The translations under genes were made by a program, and so were the position numbers. The notes below the pieces were generated by a model that was not told the origin of the DNA, did not search any database, and was given only the letters and a program-made list of their open reading frames with translations. From Candidatus Thorarchaeota archaeon (GTDB lineage Archaea; Asgardarchaeota; Thorarchaeia; Thorarchaeales; Thorarchaeaceae), in NCBI GenBank assembly GCA_029858305.1, contig JAOUFI010000012.1, positions 1-49,939 of the forward strand: 49,939 nt of DNA, read 5' to 3'. Of the stretch, positions 9,331-16,938 are shown one piece after another (position 1 is the first letter of the stretch; every line of letters begins with the position of its first letter).

Positions 9331-9876
9331 ATGGTACTACCAGTTGGTCCACTCATGATTGAACATCGGCTGATTGAACGTATGATATCAATCATGGGGA
9401 AAGAGATTAAGCGGATACAGAAGAATAGAGATGTAGACCCCAAATTTATCGATACTGCAGTAAACTTCATTCGAACCTATGCTGATCAGTGCCACCACGG
9501 AAAGGAAGAGAAGATTCTGTTTCGTGACCTGCAGAAAAAGAAACTCAAGCCAGACGATAAACAAATCATGGACGAACTGATTCATGAACACATACTGGGT
9601 AGAACACTCACTGGTCAACTTGTCGAAGCTAAGAGCAAGTTCATAACTGGAGAGAAAACAGCTCTTGCAACTATAATAAACCTCATGCAACAACTCGTGG
9701 ACTTCTATCCAAAGCATATTGAGAAAGAGGATAAGATCTTCTTCAAGTCAGCAATGAAATATTTCACAACTGCAGAGAAAGATGCGATGTTAGACGAAGA
9801 GTACGAGTTTGACAAGAAATTCATTCATGTGATTTACAGAAACGTCGTAGCAGAGGCTGAACAGGCGTTCAGCTAA
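9331..9876 (+). CDS. Hemerythrin-like (HHE) domain protein
   Basis: The 181-residue protein is an all-helical bundle with the diiron ligand pattern of hemerythrin-like proteins: His in LMIEHRLIERM (helix 1), DQCHHGKEE (helix 2), HEHILGR (helix 3) and YPKHIEKEDKIFF (helix 4). Such proteins bind oxygen, nitric oxide or iron, or sense them. The ATG at 9331 follows AAGGAG at good spacing; an upstream ATG at 9280 would add 17 residues with no family counterpart. The neighbours are RNA genes, so context gives no hint of partner. Confidence 0.87.
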   Translation: MVLPVGPLMIEHRLIERMISIMGKEIKRIQKNRDVDPKFIDTAVNFIRTYADQCHHGKEEKILFRDLQKKKLKPDDKQIMDELIHEHILGRTLTGQLVEAKSKFITGEKTALATIINLMQQLVDFYPKHIEKEDKIFFKSAMKYFTTAEKDAMLDEEYEFDKKFIHVIYRNVVAEAEQAFS

Positions 9877-9887
9877 ATCAGAAGAGG

Positions 9888-10203
9888 TGCGACGGCTCCT
9901 TGATTTCGAATGTCGGTAGTCGGAAGGCAAATCAGTGCATTTCTCAATGCGGCAACCTCCTGGGCTCCATCACTCTTCCTTAGGGCTGTTCCCGCCAGGG
10001 CCTGACCCAGTTCGAAAGTTTATGACAATCACAACAAACCTACGAATGCTGCTATGTCCGTGACAGACTCAAGAGACCGCACGTCAACGTCCTGCGACTG
10101 GACCTACCGATGTTCCGGTTCATCCTTAATGTTGGTTACTAGCTCCGGCTATTGCCATTACCGGTGACAGGTCGCGGCAAACGACCCAGCCCTACCCGTC
10201 GCA
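9888..10203 (-). ncRNA. ffs: SRP RNA (7S RNA)
   Basis: Read on the minus strand, the ends close as helix 1: TGCGACGG pairs perfectly with CCGTCGCA. The total of about 316 bases fits archaeal SRP RNA. The S domain carries the helix 8 signature GGTCAGG (10001-10007), a CCC-TGGC-GGG tip (9991-10000) and AACAGC (9985-9990), then CCTAAGG, close to the consensus GGUCAGG-tip-AGCAGC. The 5' part contains the Alu-domain hairpin GGTCG/CGACC. Two departures stand out: a UGGC apical loop where GGAA is usual, and AACAG where AGCAG is usual. The RNA is the targeting scaffold that binds SRP19 and SRP54. Exact ends are estimates. Confidence 0.82.
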
Positions 10204-10225
10204 ATTGGACGCTTCGAGAGTTACC

Positions 10226-10234
10226 CTAAAAACA
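10226..10234 (-). promoter_or_regulatory. TATA-like element of the SRP RNA gene
   Basis: On the minus strand TGTTTTTAG lies 23-31 bases before the predicted SRP RNA 5' end, the correct distance for an archaeal TATA box. It sits in the short gap after the aIF5B stop codon. Confidence 0.5.
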
Positions 10235-10252
10235 TTGCCGATGCTGACAGAA

Positions 10253-12034
10253 CTATATCAAAGACCCAGCAGATCGTTTGATTGTGGTAAGTTCCCCGAG
10301 TACTATCTTCTCTGCTGGGGAGAGGTCATCGACGAACTTCTTCCTTATAGCAAGTATTTGTTTGTCAGGAATATCGATATACAAAATCTCATCATCCTTT
10401 ACCTGTCTTCCTATCGTTGGACCGCGGATTGAAACTGCAACCTCCATTCCATCCGTGGCTTCTTCTATTGATACGCTACGGTCTTGTATCTGAAGAATGG
10501 TTCCAACCCTTTTGCCTAGCTCATTGATTAGTCCGGTTTTAGGTTTGATAATACCATGAACCTTGACACCAACCACTGCCGGATTATTGTGTCTAAAGAC
10601 ATAGTCTGGCATCAGTTCAATTTTACCTGGCCTGATTATCGAACTTAATGACTCTGCTTTTGCTTGTTCTCGCTTTACAATAAGCCATGCATAGTATTCA
10701 TCATATAATCGATAGATGACTTCATTCATGAATATCTCTACACCCATCTCAGCCGCAAAATCTTCTATCTCTGGTGAGATTTTTACATTGAATCCTAATA
10801 CGACCGCATTGAGTGGATCACTATCACCCGAGGCATGTCCTTCAATAATATCCCTCTTCACGATAGGGCCTACATCTGCAGCACGTACTGGTATATGTCG
10901 TTCCTGCAGGAACTGTGTCACCGCCTCAAGAGACCCTAGTGTGTCAGCTTTCAATACGATACCTGATTTGTCAGTTTTGATTCTAATTGACTTTAGCTCG
11001 TCCTTTACTTTTTGTTTTATTTCTTCAAGTTTCTCAGAATCAGTCACAGCATACACTGGTGCACCCGCTACCGCGCCTTCAATATCTGGAGCAACAATCT
11101 TGACACCAGCAGCTGCATAGACTACATCAACTTGTGAGAATTTCTCTCTTGGATCTCGAATTTCATCTAATGGTTTGGGGAGTAACAGCGCTCTAATTTT
11201 CGCTACTATTACGCCAGATAGACCGCCAATGACCACAGTATCTGTTTTTCTCAAGACACCATCATAGATGATTGTATCTAGAGTGAGACCGAGACCGGTT
11301 TCTTCTCTCACTTCAAGAATAGCGCCCTTTGCAGGACCTTTTGATATCTTGAGCCTCTCTTTCATATATTGTTGAGTGAGACCTGAGAGAACCATTAACA
11401 GTTCTGGAATTCCAGTGCCTGTTTTGGCACTTGTAGGCACTATTGCTACAGTCTTCGTGAAATCCTTTACACGATCAAACCGTTCGGACTGAATACCATT
11501 TGCAGAGAGTGCTCCCACAATCTCGTAAATTCTTCTATCAACTTCAGTCTGCACCGACATACTCTGTGCCTTGATAGATTGAGAGAGCGATAGTCCTTCT
11601 TTGTCCTTCCATCCAGGAACTTTATCCAGTTTATTCGCTGCAATGAGAAACGGTGTCTTACCAGACATAAGAATCTTCAAAGATTCATATGATTGAGTAA
11701 GAGGGCCTTCGTTTATATCAACGACAAGTATGGCAATATCCGCGATAGCTCCTCCTCGTCGTCTTAGATTCAGATATGCCTCATGTCCGGGTGTGTCGAT
11801 GAATAAAAGCCCATCAATCGTTAATTGGGTTTTAACGGTGCTGAGAAGATCTCCACAAATCGATAGAATTGTCTCGGTCGGAAAGAATGATGCTCCGATG
11901 TGTTGTGTAATTCCTGCAACCTCTCTTGCTTGAACGCCAGTTCCTCGCATCTTGTCAAGGAGAGATGTCTTCCCGTGATCGATGTGGCCAAGAACTGTTA
12001 CAATTGGTGAACGTAGTTTTTCACTATCTGTCAT
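10253..12034 (-). CDS. infB: Translation initiation factor aIF5B
   Basis: aIF5B is the GTPase that joins ribosomal subunits, homologous to eukaryotic eIF5B and bacterial IF2. The 593-residue protein has GHIDHGKTS (G1, about residue 16), the switch segment ending AGITQHIGA, DTPGHEAY (G3), NKLD (G4) and PTSAKTG (G5). Beta-barrel domain II, domain III around residues 330-450 and a C-terminal domain IV barrel follow. It lacks an intein. The ATG is preceded by GAGGTG and a leader hairpin. In many archaea it lies downstream of L24e and NDK; here NDK is on the other strand. Confidence 0.97.
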   Translation of the reverse strand: MTDSEKLRSPIVTVLGHIDHGKTSLLDKMRGTGVQAREVAGITQHIGASFFPTETILSICGDLLSTVKTQLTIDGLLFIDTPGHEAYLNLRRRGGAIADIAILVVDINEGPLTQSYESLKILMSGKTPFLIAANKLDKVPGWKDKEGLSLSQSIKAQSMSVQTEVDRRIYEIVGALSANGIQSERFDRVKDFTKTVAIVPTSAKTGTGIPELLMVLSGLTQQYMKERLKISKGPAKGAILEVREETGLGLTLDTIIYDGVLRKTDTVVIGGLSGVIVAKIRALLLPKPLDEIRDPREKFSQVDVVYAAAGVKIVAPDIEGAVAGAPVYAVTDSEKLEEIKQKVKDELKSIRIKTDKSGIVLKADTLGSLEAVTQFLQERHIPVRAADVGPIVKRDIIEGHASGDSDPLNAVVLGFNVKISPEIEDFAAEMGVEIFMNEVIYRLYDEYYAWLIVKREQAKAESLSSIIRPGKIELMPDYVFRHNNPAVVGVKVHGIIKPKTGLINELGKRVGTILQIQDRSVSIEEATDGMEVAVSIRGPTIGRQVKDDEILYIDIPDKQILAIRKKFVDDLSPAEKIVLGELTTIKRSAGSLI

Positions 12035-12044
12035 CGATACACCT

Positions 12045-12063
12045 CACAGAAGAATTGTCTGTG
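12045..12063 (-). promoter_or_regulatory. Hairpin next to the aIF5B ribosome site
   Basis: CACAGA and TCTGTG form a six-pair stem with a seven-base loop directly upstream of the GAGGTG site of aIF5B. It may affect translation; no known element was recognised. Confidence 0.3.
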
Positions 12064-12220
12064 GGCACGGTATATCCGTTATGAAAGTGTCGTTTTACAC
12101 ATTCATTTCCCGAGTTATTTTCGTCATTCTAATTGTTGCTGAATGAAATGGATTATATTCGATAATTGTTTGGCGGAATCTGTGGATACAGTTATCATGT
12201 ATCTAAAAAGGTGATATGAT

Positions 12221-12886
12221 TTGGAACAGTCCCTTGTGATTATCAAACCTGATGGTACAGCAAGAAGACGAGTGAGCTCTTTGGTGTTGCAAGCACTGCT
12301 TGACCGAGGATACAAGATTGTAGCTTTCCAAGAGATGATGGTATCTGAGTCGCTTGCCAAACTGCATTATGCGGTTCATAGCGAAAAACCATTTTTCCCT
12401 TGGCTTGTTGAGTTTATATCCTCTGCTCCCGTATTAGCCATGATTTTTGAATCTAATGGTGTCATCCAAGGTGTACGAGATGCCTTGGGCGCCACCTTTG
12501 TCCAAAAGGCTTCACCAGACTCCTTGAGAGGAAAATATGGCATCTGGGCTGGAATTAACATTGCGCACGCCTCTGATGCGCCTGAAACTGCTATCTCCGA
12601 GATTGCATTATGGACCTCCGAAGGCGGTCTTGTCGAATCACCAGAAGCTGAAACCTCTGCTCGTGCCTATATTCTGAAGTACATTAATGGTGATGCAGAT
12701 TATACAATGGCACTCCGTGAAGTCGTAAAGAACGCAATAGAAAGTCATGATAAATCTGTTAAGATTTTGAAATCACTAAAGGACCTGTTCAGTAAAGATG
12801 CGGCGGGCATCAGCAAGGATAGAACTGACAATCTTGCGAAAGTAGTGTTTGATTTCATTAAAGAAGAACTAGAAAAGGCAAAGTAG
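12221..12886 (+). CDS. ndk: Nucleoside diphosphate kinase with C-terminal extension
   Basis: NDK transfers the terminal phosphate of NTPs to NDPs through a phospho-histidine. The first 150 residues match the family: SLVIIKPDGTARR at the N-terminus, the Arg/Lys-rich RGKYG segment, and the active-site region NIAHASDAPETAISEIALW containing the catalytic His. The protein is 221 residues long, about 70 more than usual; the extra part is helical and lysine-rich, ending EELEKAK. The start is TTG with AAGGTGAT before it. The gene lies between L24e and aIF5B as in other archaea but in the opposite orientation. Confidence 0.95.
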   Translation: MEQSLVIIKPDGTARRRVSSLVLQALLDRGYKIVAFQEMMVSESLAKLHYAVHSEKPFFPWLVEFISSAPVLAMIFESNGVIQGVRDALGATFVQKASPDSLRGKYGIWAGINIAHASDAPETAISEIALWTSEGGLVESPEAETSARAYILKYINGDADYTMALREVVKNAIESHDKSVKILKSLKDLFSKDAAGISKDRTDNLAKVVFDFIKEELEKAK

Positions 12887-12892
12887 AACCAA

Positions 12893-12930
12893 AGGTGGTA
12901 TATACCACCTCTGTTTCTTTTTAGAATCTC
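12893..12930. terminator. Palindromic bidirectional terminator between ndk and rpl24e
   Basis: AGGTGGTATATACCACCT (12893-12910) is a perfect 18-base palindrome between the converging ndk and L24e genes, followed on the plus strand by CTGTTTCTTTTTAG. Confidence 0.6.
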
Positions 12931-12932
12931 AT

Positions 12933-13133
12933 TTATCGAGATACTTTACCACCTTTCTCATATCCAGCAGTCCACTTAGTATCTCTGGGCTTCATACGCC
13001 GCGCAATTCTATTGACCTTGCATTTATTGGAGCAGAACCATGAAACAGACCCGTCCTTTGTCTGCACGAACGCAACTCCTGTTCCTGGTTCAATATCCTT
13101 TCCACAAAAGCTACATCGTTGTGTGCCGACCAT
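12933..13133 (-). CDS. rpl24e: Ribosomal protein L24e
   Basis: L24e is a zinc-ribbon protein of the archaeal/eukaryotic large subunit. The 66-residue product has the CSFCGKDIEPGTG start and FCSNKCKVNRIARRMKPRD, giving the four zinc cysteines (C-x2-C ... C-x3-C). Its ATG begins one base after the S28e stop, and the AGG AGG CGT codons at the end of S28e form its ribosome site. It is the last gene of the L7Ae-S28e-L24e unit. Confidence 0.96.
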   Translation of the reverse strand: MVGTQRCSFCGKDIEPGTGVAFVQTKDGSVSWFCSNKCKVNRIARRMKPRDTKWTAGYEKGGKVSR

Positions 13134-13134
13134 C

Positions 13135-13359
13135 TCAACGCCTCCTCATCTTCCGGGCTTCACGTTCTGTTTCCCTTAAAATGAGAATGTCTCCCTCTCT
13201 CACAGGTCCCTTGACATTTCGAGTTAGGACTCGTCCTTTGTCCCGGCCATCCAAAATCTTGACACGAACTTGGGTAATCTCTCCTGTTACACCTGTTCGT
13301 CCAAGGAGTTGGATAATTTCTGCAGGAATTGACTGAGTCACTTCTTCATCTTTACTCAT
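13135..13359 (-). CDS. rps28e: Ribosomal protein S28e
   Basis: S28e is a small OB-fold protein of the 30S subunit near the mRNA exit. The 74-residue sequence contains the family pattern [29 protein letters not shown] and the C-terminal [13 protein letters not shown]. The ATG follows GGTGAT at normal spacing. It lies 19 bases after L7Ae and overlaps functionally with L24e, whose ribosome site is coded by its last arginines. Confidence 0.96.
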   Translation of the reverse strand: MSKDEEVTQSIPAEIIQLLGRTGVTGEITQVRVKILDGRDKGRVLTRNVKGPVREGDILILRETEREARKMRRR

Positions 13360-13378
13360 CGAAAGCCATCACCTGAAT

Positions 13379-13750
13379 CTACTTTCGGAGGCCGTTAATC
13401 TTCTCGACAATATCGTCTACTAGAGCCTTTGCTTTACCATCTACGACGATTGCGATAGCAGCAGTGGGTCTTTCGATTCCAGCTGCTTTGCCTAGGTCCA
13501 CCTTGTTCTTTACAAAGATATAGGGGGCCTTCTTATCATCACAGAGACCGGGTAGATACATGATAATCTCTTGGGGCTCAACATCTTCTGCAATGACCAC
13601 CAATCGGGCAATACCTCGCTCGATGCTCTTTGTGGCTTCGTTAATCCCCTTCTTGATTCTACCTGTGTCCTTAGCTATTTCAAGAGCCTCAAGAGCTTTC
13701 TTTTGAAGTTCTTCAGTGGGCTCCCATTCAACAAAACTTGGTTTAGGCAT
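13379..13750 (-). CDS. rpl7ae: Ribosomal protein L7Ae
   Basis: L7Ae binds kink-turns in rRNA and, in archaea, also in box C/D and H/ACA guide RNAs and RNase P. The 123-residue protein shows GRIKKGINEATKSIERG, the RNA-contacting core, then VVIAEDVEPQEI and the loop region VKNKVDLGKAAGIERPTAA. The ATG at 13750 is chosen over the one at 13756 because GAGGT lies eight bases before it. It heads the L7Ae-S28e-L24e unit. Confidence 0.96.
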   Translation of the reverse strand: MPKPSFVEWEPTEELQKKALEALEIAKDTGRIKKGINEATKSIERGIARLVVIAEDVEPQEIIMYLPGLCDDKKAPYIFVKNKVDLGKAAGIERPTAAIAIVVDGKAKALVDDIVEKINGLRK

Positions 13751-13861
13751 TACCATTTACCTCAGTTTATCTCTTCATCGGTATTTTGCGCCTGATCTTA
13801 CAGAATCAGGCTCTGCTGCGTGTCGTGTTGACTTCTTTTAAAACTGTCGAACTGTCAACAG

Positions 13862-14881
13862 TCAATAACCCAATTCTTGGCAAGCACTCAAAAGATTCGA
13901 GTCATCAACATTAAGGTGTTCTAGTACTGAGTACCGACCTCTCTTTTTCATAATCTTGACTGCATGATGAACATCATCCAAAAAAGTGGTTGGTGCATTT
14001 CCAATTTCATTGAATGATGCCGGCATCTGTCGAGATCTCATAAAGTCAAGAATCTCTCCATATCCATGTTCCGCAAAACCCGTTTCTTGGAGATAGTAGA
14101 GGCATATTGGGGTGGCGAAAGCAACCTGAAGGCCATGGAGTTCCTTAGACGTTCGGTCCATAGCATGTGATATTGCATGCTCTGTACCAGAACATGGACG
14201 TGAACTCCCAAAAATGCTCATGGCTTTGCCAGCGTCAATTTCTGCTTGGATTAAAGTCTCAATACTATCATCTCTAAGTACATTATCTAGCGCGTTCTCT
14301 ACAATTGAATAGACTTGCTTGTCGAATGCTTCATTCTTTTCTTCATACGCTAGTTTCCATTCAGCAAGACTAGCTGTCTTGCAAATGATGTCTCCTAAAC
14401 CAGCTAGTTTCAATCTTGGCGGTGCCTTCGATATTATTGAAATATCAGCTATGACAGCGAGAGGTCCCTTGCACTTCTGTGAATATTTGTAACCGTCATG
14501 GCTCACAGAAGCAACCTCACTTGCAATACCATCGTGAGAGGCAGCAGTAGGTACTGATATCCAATTCAGACCAGTCTTCCCAGCAATTAGCTTAGCAACA
14601 TCAAGACTTGCGCCGCCTCCAAATCCAATAATGACATCAATACCATCGAAATTCTGGATGGCGCTATGCGTATAGGCGTTCACCATTATCCATCTACATG
14701 TTTGTCCTATGATATCCTCAAGGTGTGAAGAATATTCAGAATGTATTAGTTCATCTGTAATGCAAAGTGGATTCGAATAATTTCTCATTATCTTTTCAAG
14801 TTCCACTAAGGCTCCTTCAGCAATTGCGACAGTAGTGGGCCCTTCACAGGACATTCGATCAGCTCTAGCCTTGCGAAGCAT
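13862..14881 (-). CDS. egsA: sn-Glycerol-1-phosphate dehydrogenase
   Basis: G1PDH reduces dihydroxyacetone phosphate to sn-glycerol-1-phosphate with NAD(P)H, making the archaeal lipid backbone. The 339-residue protein has the nucleotide-binding GFGGGASLDVAK, the PTAASHDGIASEVASV segment, and the metal-site regions GLGDIICKT, SGTEHAISHAMD and HGLQVAFATP that supply Asp and two His ligands. Length fits the family. The enzyme acts in the cytosol. The gene is transcribed away from an Arf-like GTPase and lies beside L7Ae. Its presence indicates G1P ether lipids; some Asgard groups have been reported to lack this gene. Confidence 0.95.
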   Translation of the reverse strand: MLRKARADRMSCEGPTTVAIAEGALVELEKIMRNYSNPLCITDELIHSEYSSHLEDIIGQTCRWIMVNAYTHSAIQNFDGIDVIIGFGGGASLDVAKLIAGKTGLNWISVPTAASHDGIASEVASVSHDGYKYSQKCKGPLAVIADISIISKAPPRLKLAGLGDIICKTASLAEWKLAYEEKNEAFDKQVYSIVENALDNVLRDDSIETLIQAEIDAGKAMSIFGSSRPCSGTEHAISHAMDRTSKELHGLQVAFATPICLYYLQETGFAEHGYGEILDFMRSRQMPASFNEIGNAPTTFLDDVHHAVKIMKKRGRYSVLEHLNVDDSNLLSACQELGY

Positions 14882-15039
14882 GTTTTCTTGTTAAGGGCTT
14901 CTATCGCGCCAAACAGCAGTCTATTGCACTATTCTTAAGTAGAGATTATAGAAAGCGGCAATCCAGTTAGTGAGTGTTACCTACGAAATACTCTAACCTA
15001 TACGTCATCCAGACCTTTGAATCTCGGAGTTCAACTCTC

Positions 15040-15537
15040 ATGACTGAATATGTTAAGGTTGCACTGATGGGATCCGGCTATGCAGGCAAGTCAACCATAA
15101 TCAAGCTACTCACTGACAAAGCACCCAAGCTTGAATGCAACTACCAACCAACTCCAGGTATGAACTGCGGAACCCTCACAATCGACGCAAATACGAAAGT
15201 TTCTCTTATTGAAATGGGCGGTCAGGCACACTTTGAATTTCTTTGGCCTGATTTTATGAAGGGGAGTACGATGGTCGTTGTTGTAACTGAGAGTAACCCA
15301 AAAGCTGTTCTTAAAACTCGTCAACTTCTTGAAAAGTACAAAGATCAGCTTTCAGGAACAAAGGTCATTGCAGTTGCAAATAAGCAAGACCTACCGGGCT
15401 CTATGAGACCTGAATCGGTTCAAGACCTGCTCGGTGTTCCGACATATGGCATGGTTGCAGTAGATCCAAGAGAGCGATTGAACGGATACAAACTAATTGT
15501 CAATGGACTCAGAGAAATGGTTCAAGTTGCCGCATGA
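15040..15537 (+). CDS. Arf-family small GTPase
   Basis: The 165-residue protein has the Ras-fold motifs in Arf order: MGSGYAGKST (P-loop, residues 10-19), PTPGMNCGTL in the place of Arf PTIGFN, IEMGGQAHFEFLW in the place of WDVGGQ, NKQDLPGSM (G4), and a C-terminal helix. The Arf-like NKQDLP and GGQ patterns set it apart from Rab or Ras types. The Walker B aspartate before the GGQ is a glutamate here, which is unusual. No N-terminal myristoylation glycine and no C-terminal lipid box are visible. The ATG at 15040 gives the normal Arf start; an upstream GTG at 14974 would add 22 residues. Such GTPases are abundant in Asgard archaea; its partner is unknown. Confidence 0.85.
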   Translation: MTEYVKVALMGSGYAGKSTIIKLLTDKAPKLECNYQPTPGMNCGTLTIDANTKVSLIEMGGQAHFEFLWPDFMKGSTMVVVVTESNPKAVLKTRQLLEKYKDQLSGTKVIAVANKQDLPGSMRPESVQDLLGVPTYGMVAVDPRERLNGYKLIVNGLREMVQVAA

Positions 15538-15602
15538 AGCTACATACCTGTGTGCGTGTTCACCTATTCTTTGTTCTATCTATATTAGCGTCCTAGGACA
15601 AG

Positions 15603-15613
15603 CCTTTTATGTA
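15603..15613 (+). promoter_or_regulatory. TATA-like element of the rpoD operon
   Basis: CCTTTTATGTA lies about 140 bases before the rpoD ATG and upstream of two leader hairpins. It is the best TATA candidate in this gap. Confidence 0.4.
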
Positions 15614-15632
15614 CAGAGCCAGCAGACGAACC

Positions 15633-15682
15633 CGCCCAAGGCATGGGCGAATGAGCTATCTGGTTGATTCCAACCAATTAGC
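15633..15682 (+). promoter_or_regulatory. Two hairpins in the rpoD operon leader
   Basis: CGCCC (15633-15637) pairs with GGGCG (15645-15649). A second stem pairs GCTA with TAGC (15655-15658, 15679-15682) and, across an internal loop, TGGTTG with CAACCA (15661-15666, 15671-15676) around ATTC. Such structured leaders ahead of ribosomal protein genes often bind one of the encoded proteins; here that is inferred. Confidence 0.4.
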
Positions 15683-15745
15683 GAGTCCATCCGGGAAGAA
15701 CATGTCTTTTGGGTATTGGATAAACCTCCGCGGTAAGGTGAGTTA

Positions 15746-16546
15746 ATGGAAATCACAATAATTCGCAAGCAGGATAACATCATTCACTTTCTAGCTGAAG
15801 GTATTGATGTTGCCTTCGCAAATGCACTCCGGAGAACCATGCTTACTAGATTGCCTGCAATGGCGATTGATGAAGTACTAGTTCTAGAAAACACCAGTGT
15901 CATGTATGATGAAATGCTGGCTCATAGAATGGGACTTCTCCCTCTAGTGACAGATCTTGATAGCTATAACCTCCCAGAGGACTGTGACTGTGAAGGGAAA
16001 GGTTGCAGTCTCTGTCAGTGCACACTTACTCTTGAGAAACAAGCAGGAGATGAAGTAGAGGTCGTTTATTCGCGTGATTTGACATCACAAGACCCGAAAG
16101 TTGTTCCCGCATCTGGTGATATTCCCCTAGTGAAGCTTGCTCCCCACCAACACCTAATCATTGAAGCATATGCACGTCTAGGAAAGGGTGTTGAAAATGC
16201 AAAGTTCCAACCAGTTTCAACGGTTTCATACAAGTATGTACCCATTGTCGAAGTGAATAAGGAAGAATGCAACAAATGTGGGGATTGTGTCGCTGTATGT
16301 CCCAAAAACATCCTACTTGTTGAGGGCGATACAATAGCAACACAAAACACTCTCGACTGCAGCCTTTGTGAGGCCTGTGTCGAAGTCTGCGAACCCGGAG
16401 CAATTACAATTGATTCAAAGAAGGACAGTTTTCTGTTCAAGGTCGAATCCACAGGAGCACTGACTCCTGAAAAGATTGTTGAGAAGGCAGCTGAGATTCT
16501 GAAAGAGCGAATCAGGCTGGCTTTAGATTATGCAAATTCACTATGA
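15746..16546 (+). CDS. rpoD: DNA-directed RNA polymerase subunit D (with two [4Fe-4S] motifs)
   Basis: RpoD (subunit D, Rpo3) forms the assembly platform of archaeal RNA polymerase with L, equivalent to eukaryotic RPB3. The 266-residue protein has the N-terminal dimerisation half (EGIDVAFANALRRTML, AIDEVLVLENTSVMYDE). A ferredoxin-like insertion follows with two complete cluster motifs, CNKCGDCVAVCPK and CSLCEACVEVCEPG. It finishes with the dimerisation helix. A further cysteine cluster CDCEGKGCSLCQC sits near residue 75. The ATG has AAGGTGAG before it. It starts the rpoD-L18e-L13-S9-rpoN-S2 unit. S13, S4 and S11, usually just upstream, are not here. Confidence 0.96.
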   Translation: MEITIIRKQDNIIHFLAEGIDVAFANALRRTMLTRLPAMAIDEVLVLENTSVMYDEMLAHRMGLLPLVTDLDSYNLPEDCDCEGKGCSLCQCTLTLEKQAGDEVEVVYSRDLTSQDPKVVPASGDIPLVKLAPHQHLIIEAYARLGKGVENAKFQPVSTVSYKYVPIVEVNKEECNKCGDCVAVCPKNILLVEGDTIATQNTLDCSLCEACVEVCEPGAITIDSKKDSFLFKVESTGALTPEKIVEKAAEILKERIRLALDYANSL

Positions 16547-16557
16547 GGTATGAGAGT

Positions 16558-16929
16558 ATGGAGAGATCTGTGAGAAGCGGCCCATCCGACCCTAATACAC
16601 GTGCGCTGATTAATGCGCTCAGAAAGACATCAAAGAAACACGATGTCAGGATTTGGAAGCGAGTAGCTGAGATGATTGCCCAACCTGCAAGGCAGCGTCC
16701 TGCAGTTAATATTGGCAAGATTGAACGTCATACAAGTGCTGGTGATGTTGTTGTAGTACCAGGAAAAATCTTGGGTTCTGGCATTATTACACACAAAGTA
16801 ACAGTCGCAGCATTGAATGCATCTTCGACAGCAAGATCTGCCATCGTTGAGGCTGGTGGTTCAGTTATGTCAATTGACGAATTACTTACTCAAGCCCCGA
16901 AAGGTAGAGGTATTATGATTATTGTATAG
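16558..16929 (+). CDS. rpl18e: Ribosomal protein L18e
   Basis: L18e is the archaeal/eukaryotic homologue of bacterial L15-type proteins of the large subunit. The 123-residue product has RALINALRKTSKKHDVRIWKR, the RPAVNIGKIERH segment, VVVPGKILGSG and the C-terminal APKGRGIMI. An ATG at 16543 overlaps the rpoD stop, but the ATG at 16558 lies eight bases after GAGGT and fits the family start better. It is coupled to rpoD and followed by L13. Confidence 0.94.
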   Translation: MERSVRSGPSDPNTRALINALRKTSKKHDVRIWKRVAEMIAQPARQRPAVNIGKIERHTSAGDVVVVPGKILGSGIITHKVTVAALNASSTARSAIVEAGGSVMSIDELLTQAPKGRGIMIIV

Positions 16930-16938
16930 GTGATTCTA

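Noticed and set aside
10205-10432. Plus-strand frame of 75 codons beside the SRP RNA
   Set aside because: It covers the SRP RNA promoter and the 3' end of aIF5B in antisense and has no protein-like features.
15659-15671. CTGGTTGATTCC resembles the 5' end of 16S rRNA
   Set aside because: The match is a dozen bases, no further rRNA sequence follows, and the stretch is explained as part of a leader hairpin.
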